From assembly GCF_009908315.1 (NCBI RefSeq), contig NZ_JAAATW010000005.1, positions 1 to 64,000 of the forward strand: 64,000 nucleotides of DNA, in the 5' to 3' direction. Below the pieces are notes generated by a model. The model had not been told where the DNA came from. It made no database searches and saw nothing but the letters and a program-made list of their open reading frames with translations. This stretch comes from Paragemmobacter ruber (GTDB taxonomy: Bacteria > Pseudomonadota > Alphaproteobacteria > Rhodobacterales > Rhodobacteraceae). Of this stretch, positions 15,861 through 22,770 are shown piece by piece (positions within the stretch are counted from its first letter, which is position 1; every line of letters begins with the position of its first letter). Position numbers and translations under genes: made by a program.

Positions 15861-17024
15861 ATGATCCGCTCTGCCCTCATCGTCCTCGTCGCCACCACTC
15901 TTGTGCCCTTGCGGGCTGTTGCCGACCCGCCGACCGCGCACGGTCCAGCCGTGATCGATGTGACGATCGCCTCAGGCGACACGCTCGACAGCGTGCTTGA
16001 CCGCGCAGGTGTCCCCGCGGGCATCCGGGCCGAGGCCGCCCTGGCGCTTGCGGGGGTCTACGACCTGACCGACCTGCGACCCAGTCATCGCGTCGAGTGG
16101 ACGGCCGCATCGGGCGATCCGACCAGCCTGACGCGCCTGTCGCTTTTCGTGGAAGATGGCGTCGAGATTGCATTGACGTTCAATGGCCAGGTGACAGTCG
16201 AGCGCCTTCATCCTCCGATCCGTGAAGCAGACCGGCGGGAAACGCTTGTCCTTGACGGCACGCTTTACGAAGCCCTCGTCGCGCGCAACGCGCCGGAGCG
16301 CTTCGCCGTGGACCTGACCGCGCTCCTCGCGGGCCAGGTCGATTTCCGGCGCGATCTGCAGGGCGGCGAGACCTTCGCGCTGGTCTGGCAGGAAGACCAG
16401 CTTCCTGACGGCAGCATCGCGGGTGAGCCCCGGCTGAACTATGCGCGGCTGGAACTTGCAGACCGGGTGCTTGAGCTTGTCGCCACCGAAGCCGCAGGAC
16501 CCGTCATCGTGTTCGAGGACGGGGAAGCCGTCCAGCGGTCTGCCGCGCCGATCCTCGGTGCCCGGCTGTCGTCTGTCTTCGGGCGACGCAACCATCCTGT
16601 TCTCGGGGGCGTGCGGATGCACACCGGGATCGACTATGCCGCTCCGGTCGGAACCGAGGTCTCGGCCACCGGTGCCGGGCGTGTGGTCTTTGCCGGTACG
16701 ATCCGAGGTTACGGTCTGACCATCGACATCGATCACGGCGGCGGGGTTGTGACGCGCTATGCCCATCTGTCCGAGATTGCCGAGGATGTTCGGGAAGGCA
16801 CCCGGGTCAAGGCCGGTGACAGCATCGGTGCCGTTGGCGCGACGGGCCTCGTAAGTGGCCCGAACCTGCACTACGAGGTCCGCGTTGACGGTCGGCCGGT
16901 CGATCCGACGGACCGGGACGCCCTGCCGGAACAAGAGATTGCCTCGTCCGAGGATCTTGATGCGCTGACGACATGGCGCCGCGAGACGGGCTTTGAAGCT
17001 TTGGTAGTAGGAGATCGGGGATGA
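15861..17024 (+). CDS. M23-family murein endopeptidase, exported
   Basis: 387 residues. Signal peptide (MIRSALIVLVATTLVPLRAVA), an N-terminal LysM/opacity-associated-like region, a middle beta domain and a C-terminal lysostaphin-type M23 domain: FGRRNHPVLGGVRMHTGIDYAAP (H254, D258) and GPNLHYEVRVDGRPVDP (H337). These are the Zn ligands and catalytic residues of DD-endopeptidases. Why a peptidoglycan hydrolase sits in a copper cluster is not evident; cell-wall opening for assembly is speculation. ATG 15861; stop overlaps DUF411 in ATGA. Confidence 0.88.
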   Translation: MIRSALIVLVATTLVPLRAVADPPTAHGPAVIDVTIASGDTLDSVLDRAGVPAGIRAEAALALAGVYDLTDLRPSHRVEWTAASGDPTSLTRLSLFVEDGVEIALTFNGQVTVERLHPPIREADRRETLVLDGTLYEALVARNAPERFAVDLTALLAGQVDFRRDLQGGETFALVWQEDQLPDGSIAGEPRLNYARLELADRVLELVATEAAGPVIVFEDGEAVQRSAAPILGARLSSVFGRRNHPVLGGVRMHTGIDYAAPVGTEVSATGAGRVVFAGTIRGYGLTIDIDHGGGVVTRYAHLSEIAEDVREGTRVKAGDSIGAVGATGLVSGPNLHYEVRVDGRPVDPTDRDALPEQEIASSEDLDALTTWRRETGFEALVVGDRG

Positions 17025-17500
17025 GCGGGCAGCACATCCGACGACGCAACCTGCTGCTTGCGGCAGCGGCGAGCGTCGCGGTCCCGGGGCGCGCCGCCTG
17101 GTCGCAAGCGGAACCACCGATCCATGTCGTCAAGGGACGCGGCTGTGAATGCTGCGATGCCTGGGTCGACTACCTGCGCGAGCAAGGCTTCACCGTGACG
17201 GACGAAGTGTCGATGGGAACGCTGCTGATCCGCTTCAAGATGGACCATGGCGTCCCGGCGAAGGCTTTCTCCTGTCATACCGGCGTGGTCGATGGCTATG
17301 CGCTTGAAGGCCACGTTCCTGCCGCCGACATCCGGCGCCTGCTGGCCGAACGCCCCGATGCGGTCGGACTTGCGGTCCCTGGTATGCCCTACGGCTCGCC
17401 CGGCATGGGGCCGGAGGACCAGCGCGATGCCTATGACGTCCTGCTGATCCGTCGCGACGGTTCGCTGGATGTGTACTCCCGGAACGCAGCGAGATCCTGA
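17021..17500 (+). CDS. DUF411 copper-associated metal-binding protein
   Basis: 159 residues with a Tat-like leader (RRRNLLLAAAASVAVPGRAAW) and the DUF411 signature VVKGRGCECCDAWVDYLREQGF and FSCHTGVVDGYALEGHVPAADI. Cys C41, C43, C44 and the SCHT Cys are likely copper ligands. Found next to copper resistance genes (CopG-like group). Last gene of the SCO-PCuAC-SCO-M23-DUF411 run; overlaps the M23 gene by 4 bp. Confidence 0.87.
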   Translation: MSGQHIRRRNLLLAAAASVAVPGRAAWSQAEPPIHVVKGRGCECCDAWVDYLREQGFTVTDEVSMGTLLIRFKMDHGVPAKAFSCHTGVVDGYALEGHVPAADIRRLLAERPDAVGLAVPGMPYGSPGMGPEDQRDAYDVLLIRRDGSLDVYSRNAARS

Positions 17501-17530
17501 GCCACCCGCGAGCTGCGGCAGGCGAGAAGC

Positions 17531-17839
17531 CTAGAAGTCGGTTTTCAGGTAGACCCCGGCGCAGTCGCAGGCGACGGCAGCGACCGTCGCGCCGGTGTTC
17601 ATGAACAGCCGCGGCGAAAGGAACTGCGTCGTGGCGGGCAGGTCGGCGGTGATTTCCTGCTCGAAGACCGCGCCCGAAATCTCGCCGACGACGCGCATCC
17701 AGACGGAGCTGCCATTCGGCGGGGCGGCGATGAACAGTGTCAGCACGCCGCCGGTGGCAATGGCGAAACTCGCCCCCATGTCGGTGAGCGTCGGCGCGCC
17801 TGTGCGGTTGCTTGCGACAAGCCGTAAGGCAGGCCTAGT
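17531..17839 (-). pseudogene. C-terminal remnant of a phage-tail/structural-type protein
   Basis: Open frame beginning directly after a TAG at 17840-17842 with no ribosome binding site: TRPALRLVASNRTGAPTLTDMGASFAIATGG... and ending VACDCAGVYLKTDF. The beta-rich, Gly/Thr-rich composition recalls C-terminal domains of phage minor structural proteins, but identity is uncertain. The sequence looks continuous through the ATG at 17779, so this is a 5'-deleted gene. It sits at the right border of the metal island and may mark an old phage or recombination junction. Confidence 0.45.
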
Positions 17840-17916
17840 CTAAGCATTCGAACGACCGCTTGCTAGGGTGCAGCGCAATGAGCCCGACCGGCAGGTATGG
17901 GCCGAAAACGACGGAA

Positions 17917-17938
17917 CCCGGCGGGTTTCCCCGCCGGG
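17917..17938 (-). terminator. Terminator-like hairpin downstream of ssb
   Basis: Perfect 9-bp stem CCCGGCGGG/CCCGCCGGG with a 4-nt loop, 25 bp after the ssb stop on the minus strand. The following bases (TTCCGTCGTTTTC) are moderately T-rich. Confidence 0.6.
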
Positions 17939-17962
17939 CCCTAGGGGGAGACCCCGTTCTTT

Positions 17963-18367
17963 TCAGAACGGAATCTCGTCGTCGCGATCGACCAACTCTG
18001 GGTTTTCGTTCTCGGCCGACTTCGGGCGGCTCAGGAAGTCGACCTTCTCGGCGATGATCTCGCAGCCGTAGCGGTCGTTCCCCATGCTGTCGATCCACTT
18101 GGTGTAGTGGATGCGGCCGTGGACGAGGACCTTCATGCCCTTCTCGCAGTGCTCTGCGACGGTCTTGCCGAGACCATTGAAGCAGGTGATGCGGTGCCAC
18201 TCGGTGTCCATGACCCGGTAGCCGTTCTCGTCGCGCATCACGCGACCTTCCGAGAGGCGGGGCCGCGAGGTGGCCAGGGTGAAGTTGGTGATCTTGGTAC
18301 CGCTTTGGGTCGAGCGCACTTCGGGCTTTTGACCGATGTTGCCGGCGAGGATGACGATGTTCTGCAT
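17963..18367 (-). CDS. ssb: Single-stranded DNA-binding protein (plasmid copy)
   Basis: 134 residues. OB-fold start MQNIVILAGNIGQKPEVRSTQSGTKITNFTLATS, then WHRITCFNGLGKTVAEHCEKGMKVLVHGRIH, and the acidic protein-interaction tip DDEIPF. Shorter than chromosomal SSB (about 170), typical of plasmid forms that bind and protect ssDNA during replication or transfer. ATG 18367 with AGGAG 8 nt upstream. A short palindrome GTCCCAGGGAC about 40 nt upstream of the start may be an operator. Confidence 0.93.
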   Translation of the reverse strand: MQNIVILAGNIGQKPEVRSTQSGTKITNFTLATSRPRLSEGRVMRDENGYRVMDTEWHRITCFNGLGKTVAEHCEKGMKVLVHGRIHYTKWIDSMGNDRYGCEIIAEKVDFLSRPKSAENENPELVDRDDEIPF

Positions 18368-18791
18368 TTTGTAGCTCCTGTGTTTCCTGTCCCTGGGACC
18401 GTCCCTTCGACAAGACCCGGAAAAAGCCTGTCGGCTGAGGTGTGCACGGGAGACGGAACGTCGACCGGAAACCCCCAGAGGACCGGGGTGGAGCGGGCAG
18501 TCCCGAAGGGGCAACACGGCCCGGACTGACGCGGGGTTGCGCGCCAGAGGACGAACAGGCTTAGGGGATTGTCAGTCGAAGGGATGGCACCGGGGATAGG
18601 GGCGACCTGGGGCTCTCGCAGAACTCGACCTTCCTGGCCAAGGTAACGGGGTTGAAGCCCTTTCGAGAGCATCGACCCGGCGACTCAAGCCAACCTCATC
18701 CCCCTGCCCTATTGCGGTGACCTCCACGGGAGTTGCGATGTTGCAACCTGACGGCTATCCCGGACGCATCAGTCAGGACGCGAGGGGCCCA
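18368..18791. other. Divergent intergenic region between ssb and the H-NS-like gene
   Basis: About 420 bp that must hold promoters for ssb (minus) and the H-NS-like gene (plus). Apart from the GTCCCAGGGAC palindrome next to ssb, no convincing promoter pair, ORF or RNA structure was recognised. It is GC-rich, with several short G/C-rich inverted repeats that may be chance. Confidence 0.4.
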
Positions 18792-19109
18792 ATGGCTGAT
18801 TTCAATCTCGAGGCACTGTCGCTCAAGGATCTGCGGCAAATGCAGAAAGACCTCGCCAAGGCGATTTCCACCTATGGGGACCGGCACAAGGCAGAAGCCC
18901 GTGCCAAGCTGGAAGCCATCGCCAAGGAGATGGGATACTCCCTCGCCGAACTGATCGGTATTGAGGTGAAAGCCACCCGTGCGCCAGCAGTGGCGAAGTA
19001 TCGTCACCCTGAGAATGCGGCTCTCACCTGGTCTGGCCGTGGCCGGAAACCGCAATGGTTCGCGGATCATATCAATGCGGGCAGAGACCCGAGCGAGCTC
19101 GCTGTCTAG
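18792..19109 (+). CDS. H-NS-family nucleoid-associated protein
   Basis: 105 residues. Coiled N-terminus (LKDLRQMQKDLAKAISTYGDRHKAEARAKLEAIAKEMG, about 12-50) for oligomerisation, then the C-terminal H-NS DNA-binding motif KYRHPENAALTWSGRGRKPQWFADHI, where RGRKP is the AT-hook-like minor-groove contact. Plasmid H-NS proteins silence AT-rich acquired genes and reduce fitness cost. ATG 18792 fits the family length; a 25-residue upstream extension has no similarity. Transcribed opposite to ssb. Confidence 0.88.
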   Translation: MADFNLEALSLKDLRQMQKDLAKAISTYGDRHKAEARAKLEAIAKEMGYSLAELIGIEVKATRAPAVAKYRHPENAALTWSGRGRKPQWFADHINAGRDPSELAV

Positions 19110-19305
19110 GGACAGCGAAGTGGGAACGGCCAATTCGCCGGCGGCAGACAGCTGATCGCAACTTCCCAAGAGCAGCGGTGATCGCCCATTTGGCGTGCCG
19201 ACCACCGTCGGCTCATTCTGCCGTTCGGCCCGGGATGGCAGACAGGCGAAAGGCCCGGATCGGAGCCTTCGCTCCGCCTCCGAACCTCAGGAGAATCCGT
19301 GGGCC

Positions 19306-19470
19306 TTACGCCCACGGATCGACCTCGGCGACCACTTGCACCTCGTCTCCGTCGATTTCATCGGCGGGGACAGCGCCGAAGGTTCCATCCCCTGCCTGGA
19401 AGACGACGATCGAGACCATGAGCGTGGCGGCGAGGGAGGCGGCGAAGGCGTGAGCATCTTTGCGGGACAT
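19306..19470 (-). CDS. Small single-pass membrane or secreted protein, 54 aa
   Basis: 54 residues: MSRKDAHAFAASLAATLMVSIVVFQ is a basic head plus one hydrophobic helix (about 8-25), followed by an acidic tail ending DGDEVQVVAEVDPWA. AGGAG lies 8 nt before ATG 19470, and that site falls inside the hairpin at 19480-19520. Not recognised; related small genes occur beside ssb and ParB-like genes on plasmids (memory only). Composition and the elaborate leader argue that it is real. Confidence 0.6.
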   Translation of the reverse strand: MSRKDAHAFAASLAATLMVSIVVFQAGDGTFGAVPADEIDGDEVQVVAEVDPWA

Positions 19471-19479
19471 CTGTTTGGC

Positions 19480-19520
19480 TCCTGTCTTGGAGGCGGGGGA
19501 CCATCCCCCGCGCGACAGGA
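19480..19520 (-). promoter_or_regulatory. Shine-Dalgarno-sequestering two-stem hairpin
   Basis: In the minus-strand mRNA: TCCTGTC (19514-19520) pairs with GACAGGA (19480-19486), closing an inner perfect stem GCGGGGGA/TCCCCCGC (19504-19511 with 19493-19500) with a TGG loop. The 3' strand of the outer stem contains AGGA of the ribosome binding site for the gene starting at 19470. It could act as a thermometer, protein-controlled or translation-coupled switch; GC content suggests it is very stable. Confidence 0.65.
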
Positions 19521-19813
19521 CCCCGCAGGCCCGAAGACTGGCTGACATCACTGGGTGCGTTCGGCTCGCCCGAATCCGCCCGGCGGCACGGGCTTGCCCG
19601 TAGTCCGACCCCTTGCGGGTTGATCTCGAAGACGGGATTCAGGGCAAGGAAGGGAATGGCGAGCGGGGGACGGTCCCCCAACGTCAGGAGCCAGTTGTCC
19701 CGCTGATGCTTGGAACGCCGCCAGCCTCCCGGGCAGGCTTGTGGTTGAAGACCTCCGTCTTTGGGGATGGATCCTATGGTGCCCCGCGGCATCGCGGGAC
19801 GAGGGTGCGGTCG
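19521..19813. other. Non-coding stretch upstream of the 54-aa gene
   Basis: About 290 bp between the hairpin leader and the terminator of the next minus-strand gene. It should contain a minus-strand promoter. Frames present in it have no recognisable products. Nothing else is seen. Confidence 0.4.
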
Positions 19814-19845
19814 GTGAGAGGCCCGCCCTTCGGCAGGCCCCTCAC
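19814..19845 (-). terminator. Long imperfect hairpin after the 157-aa gene
   Basis: Stem GTGAG-GGCC-GCC against GGC-GGCC-CTCAC with single mismatches and a CTTC/GAAG tetraloop, starting 14 bp past the stop of the minus-strand gene. No clear U-run follows, so it could be a processing or pause structure rather than a terminator. Confidence 0.45.
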
Positions 19846-19858
19846 GCAGTATCAGGGC

Positions 19859-20332
19859 TCAGGCGGCCAAGTCCGCGCCCCCCGCCCTATCGCCGTCCTC
19901 GGCACCGACGATTTCTAGCCGCGCGTTTCGGTAGCCTTCGCGTGCGATCCAGAGCTCGGCCGCAGTGATGGACTCCGCCAGATGCAGCAGCTCGGTGTTG
20001 CCACCGAAGTCCAGCAGGACGCGCACCTGCCCGGGCTTCGGTTCCTCGGCCACTTCGAAGATCAGCCGGCTGTCGGCGGAATGGCTGCGCATGATGGTGA
20101 CGAGGATCACCCCGTCCGAGGAAAAGTTCCCTTCATGCAGCGTGAAGGAGGCCGGCGCCGTCCAAGTCTGATATGCCCTGGGCGGTTCCTTCTTCACAAG
20201 GCGGCCGACGCCGTTCGAGCGCTCCCAGGCCGCGAGCTTCTTGGTGAAACGTGCCGGCGGCTTGGGACTGCCGTCGGTATAGCGGATCAGCGCCCCGAGG
20301 GGGGCTATGTCGATGATGGTTGTTGCAGACAT
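19859..20332 (-). CDS. Hypothetical plasmid protein, 157 aa
   Basis: 157 residues starting MSATTIIDIAPLGALIRYTDGSPKPPARFTKKLAAWE. Middle part EGNFSSDGVILVTIMRSHSADSRLIFEVAEEPKPGQVRVLLDFG looks beta-rich; the C-terminus is AEDGDRAGGADLAA. No known motif. ATG 20332 has GAGG 8 nt upstream; the longer frame adds residues encoded by the inverted repeat at 20347-20366 and is less likely. Lies 100 bp downstream of the large ParB-like gene on the same strand. Confidence 0.65.
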   Translation of the reverse strand: MSATTIIDIAPLGALIRYTDGSPKPPARFTKKLAAWERSNGVGRLVKKEPPRAYQTWTAPASFTLHEGNFSSDGVILVTIMRSHSADSRLIFEVAEEPKPGQVRVLLDFGGNTELLHLAESITAAELWIAREGYRNARLEIVGAEDGDRAGGADLAA

Positions 20333-20346
20333 GATTTCCTCGTTTC

Positions 20347-20366
20347 GAATGCGAGACGTCGCATTC
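20347..20366 (-). promoter_or_regulatory. 8-bp inverted repeat before the 157-aa gene
   Basis: GAATGCGA-GACG-TCGCATTC, perfect arms around 4 bases, ending 14 bp upstream of the start codon and abutting the ribosome binding site. It could be an operator for a dimeric repressor or an RNA hairpin just 5' of the Shine-Dalgarno. Confidence 0.5.
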
Positions 20367-20432
20367 ATCATATGGATATTGCTGTACTTTGTGAGACCGG
20401 GGGCGAGTTTCCTCGCCCCCGGATGGCTCAGA

Positions 20433-22604
20433 TCACTCTGCGGCCATCATCGACGCGGCGCTGTCCGGCAAATCGGCAGTCAGGAAGGCGGGGAGATCGA
20501 CATCCTCGGGCTGTTCCGCGTCCTCCCCCTGCCCTTCTGCGATCTCCTCGCCGTCGGACACCACCAGATCGGCCCGGCGCAGGACCTCGGGCAACCAACC
20601 GCTGCCCTTCAGAAGCCGCTCGGCCTCGGTCGCCATTTCGCCCTTCTTCAGATGATCGAGCAGCTGCGCGGTCCCCTCGCCCTTCGCCTCGCGCACGGCC
20701 TCGAGGATCCGGGCCTTGGGCACGCGGTTGAGATAGCCGTCGACCGTCGGCTCCCAGCCCGCCTCGACCATGTCGAGATCGACCGCGCGCGCCACCAGAT
20801 CGGCATGGGTCATGCGGCGGGTCAGACCGCTGGCGGAGATGCCAGCCCCATAGGGATTCACCTTCTCATGGAGCGCGTTGATCCCGAAGCTGAGGCAGTG
20901 CGCCAGCAGCGCCAGACGGCTGCCGTGGTCGAGGACCGTCAGATAGTCCCAGAGGGCGGCATCATCGCCGAGAGGCAGATCAGCCTCCCAGGCGGCGTGA
21001 CGCTCGTCGACCAGCTTGGCCACGACGCTGTCCTTCAGATCGGGCGCCTGGGCCGACATGTAGACATGACGCACCGAGGCTTCCAGACAGCTGCCCGAGG
21101 CAGAAGAGGTGCGGAAGGTATCCGTCACCAGCTTCAGGAGCAGGAGCGTCAGCGCCACGTCCGGCGACCGCCCGATGGCCTCGCGCAGCGCGAGGGTCCG
21201 GTGGGCCGTCAGTTCCATGACCAGTCGCTCGGGCAACGGCTTCAGCGCACCGTCATCTTCCTCATCGGAAGCATCCGCGCCGATCGGCTGACCGCCCGAA
21301 GTGATGACGGTGCCTCCGGCGGAGGTCGCCGACGGTTTCCAGGTAGAAACACCGACATCACCCCCCTGCCCCATGGCATCTGCTCCATCACCATCCTGGA
21401 CCGCGGTCTCCTCGCGCGGCTCATCCTCGGGCCGGACATAACCGCGATAGACCGCAAGGCTGCCGTCCCGATCCAGCGTCACGAAGACACCCGCGCGCGC
21501 GATCTCGGCCTCATCGTAAATCAGCGGCCGCTGCTCAAGCGCTTCCATCGCCATCTCGAGCTGACCGAGCCGCGCATCGATCTCCTCGGGGTATTCGTCC
21601 TGGCCGGAGTATTCTTCCTCTAGCGCCCGATACTCGGCGAGGAGCGAAGCGTGGGCCGCGCTTTCCTCGTCGGTCATCGGCGCAGGATCACCGGCCAGAC
21701 GCCGCAGACCGTGGCTGTAGCCATAGGGCAGGTCGGTCGCGACCTCGATCCACTTCCATCCCTCCGAAGCCAGAGCCTCGGCTTCCGCCTGAAGCTTCGC
21801 GGCCACCAGCCGGTCGAGCAGGGCAGGGTCTTCGAGCCAGCCACCGTCGTCACCCTGGAAGAGGTCGCGCAGCACGACACCTCCCGCCGCCTCATAGGCA
21901 TCGACACCCACGAAGACCGCGCGACGATCCGAGGCCCGCACCGAGGTCTCGGTCAGCATGCGCCGGATGGCATAGGGCTCCTTGTTCCAGGAGTTCTTCA
22001 CCGCTTCCCAGACCTGCACCTGACGCCCGTGGTCAGGGTTCACCGTGAACGCCATTAGCTGCTCGAGCGTCATGCCATCGTCGGCATAGACATCGAGCAG
22101 GGCAGGGGCCACGGAGGCCAACTTCAGGCGCTGCTTGACGATCTGCGGCGTAACGAAGAAGGCAGCCGCAATCGCTTCCTCGCCTTGACCCTTCTCGCGC
22201 AGAGCCTGGAACGCACGGAACTGGTCGAGCGGATGCAGGGCAACGCGCTGCATGTTTTCTGCCAGCGAGTCGTCCTCGGCGAGGATCTCCGACGCGGCAT
22301 CCCGCACTATGCAAGGGATCGGCGCCGACTTCGCCAGCCGCTTCTGCTTCACCAGCAGCGACAGCGCCTGGAAGCGCCGCCCACCGGCCGGGATCTCGAA
22401 CATGCCGGTCTCGACACCCTCGGCATCGAGCATGGGCCGGACGTTCAAGCCCTGCAAAAGCCCGCGCCGGGCGATGTCCTCGGCCAGTTCCTCGACCGAG
22501 ACGCCTGCCTTGATGCGCCGCACGTTGGACTGGCTCAGCACAAGCTTGTCGAAGGGGATGTCCCGCGAGGGGGACAGGGTAACTTTCTGGGCAAGTTTCG
22601 CCAT
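20433..22604 (-). CDS. Large ParB/RepB/Spo0J-domain protein, 723 aa
   Basis: 723 residues. N-terminal ParB-like nuclease/CTPase-type domain (DIPFDKLVLSQSNVRRIKAGVSVEELAEDIARRGLLQGLNVRP, then EIPAGGRRFQALSLLV and ENMQRVALHPLDQFRAFQAL), a ParB-type HTH (EAIAAAFFVTPQIVKQRLKLASVAPALLDVY), then a long acidic, Ala-rich region without known motifs. It is more than twice the size of RepB in this window, and such giants recur on alphaproteobacterial plasmids beside ssb and DUF932 genes; a partition role is unproven. ATG 22604 follows GGAGA and structured leader copy B. Confidence 0.82.
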   Translation of the reverse strand: MAKLAQKVTLSPSRDIPFDKLVLSQSNVRRIKAGVSVEELAEDIARRGLLQGLNVRPMLDAEGVETGMFEIPAGGRRFQALSLLVKQKRLAKSAPIPCIVRDAASEILAEDDSLAENMQRVALHPLDQFRAFQALREKGQGEEAIAAAFFVTPQIVKQRLKLASVAPALLDVYADDGMTLEQLMAFTVNPDHGRQVQVWEAVKNSWNKEPYAIRRMLTETSVRASDRRAVFVGVDAYEAAGGVVLRDLFQGDDGGWLEDPALLDRLVAAKLQAEAEALASEGWKWIEVATDLPYGYSHGLRRLAGDPAPMTDEESAAHASLLAEYRALEEEYSGQDEYPEEIDARLGQLEMAMEALEQRPLIYDEAEIARAGVFVTLDRDGSLAVYRGYVRPEDEPREETAVQDGDGADAMGQGGDVGVSTWKPSATSAGGTVITSGGQPIGADASDEEDDGALKPLPERLVMELTAHRTLALREAIGRSPDVALTLLLLKLVTDTFRTSSASGSCLEASVRHVYMSAQAPDLKDSVVAKLVDERHAAWEADLPLGDDAALWDYLTVLDHGSRLALLAHCLSFGINALHEKVNPYGAGISASGLTRRMTHADLVARAVDLDMVEAGWEPTVDGYLNRVPKARILEAVREAKGEGTAQLLDHLKKGEMATEAERLLKGSGWLPEVLRRADLVVSDGEEIAEGQGEDAEQPEDVDLPAFLTADLPDSAASMMAAE

Positions 22605-22616
22605 CAGATCTTCTCC

Positions 22617-22661
22617 GCGACGGGCGCCGGAAGCCACTCTCCCGATCTCACTTCCCGTCAC
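22617..22661 (-). promoter_or_regulatory. Structured 5' leader, copy B
   Basis: On the minus strand GTGACGGG (22654-22661) pairs with CCCGTCGC (22617-22624), 8 bp with one T-G pair; GGGAG (22639-22643) pairs with CTTCC (22629-22633) around AGTGG. Relative to copy A, the outer stem swaps a G-U for G-C and an A-U for G-U, keeping the pairing. The GGAGA ribosome site follows at once and the ParB-like start is 12 nt after the stem. Confidence 0.65.
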
Positions 22662-22718
22662 CCCTCAAACCCCCAGCCTTTCCCTCTCTTCGTTCATCGT
22701 CTCGCGACCTGTCATGTA

Positions 22719-22734
22719 GTTCACAGCTGTGAAC
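22719..22734. repeat. parS: parS-like palindrome, copy 1
   Basis: Perfect 16-bp palindrome GTTCACAGCTGTGAAC, 36 bp beyond the repC stop. RepABC plasmids carry one or more 16-bp RepB-binding palindromes of the GTT-N10-AAC type close to the operon. Identical to copy 2, with 19 bp between them. Confidence 0.88.
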
Positions 22735-22753
22735 TCTCGTCCCGCGCGAGCCA

Positions 22754-22769
22754 GTTCACAGCTGTGAAC
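22754..22769. repeat. parS: parS-like palindrome, copy 2
   Basis: Second perfect GTTCACAGCTGTGAAC, ending 1 bp from the last base of the repC stop codon. The exact repetition of a 16-bp palindrome beside repC is strong evidence for the partition centromere recognised by RepB. No further copy was seen in the window. Confidence 0.88.
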
Positions 22770-22770
22770 A

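Noticed and set aside
17837-17870. Sequence AACGACCGCTTG resembling the recombinase palindrome
   Set aside because: Only one imperfect half-site; not enough to call a second recombination site.
20307-21623. 438-codon plus-strand frame opposite the ParB-like gene
   Set aside because: No similarity and arises from codon bias of the minus-strand gene.
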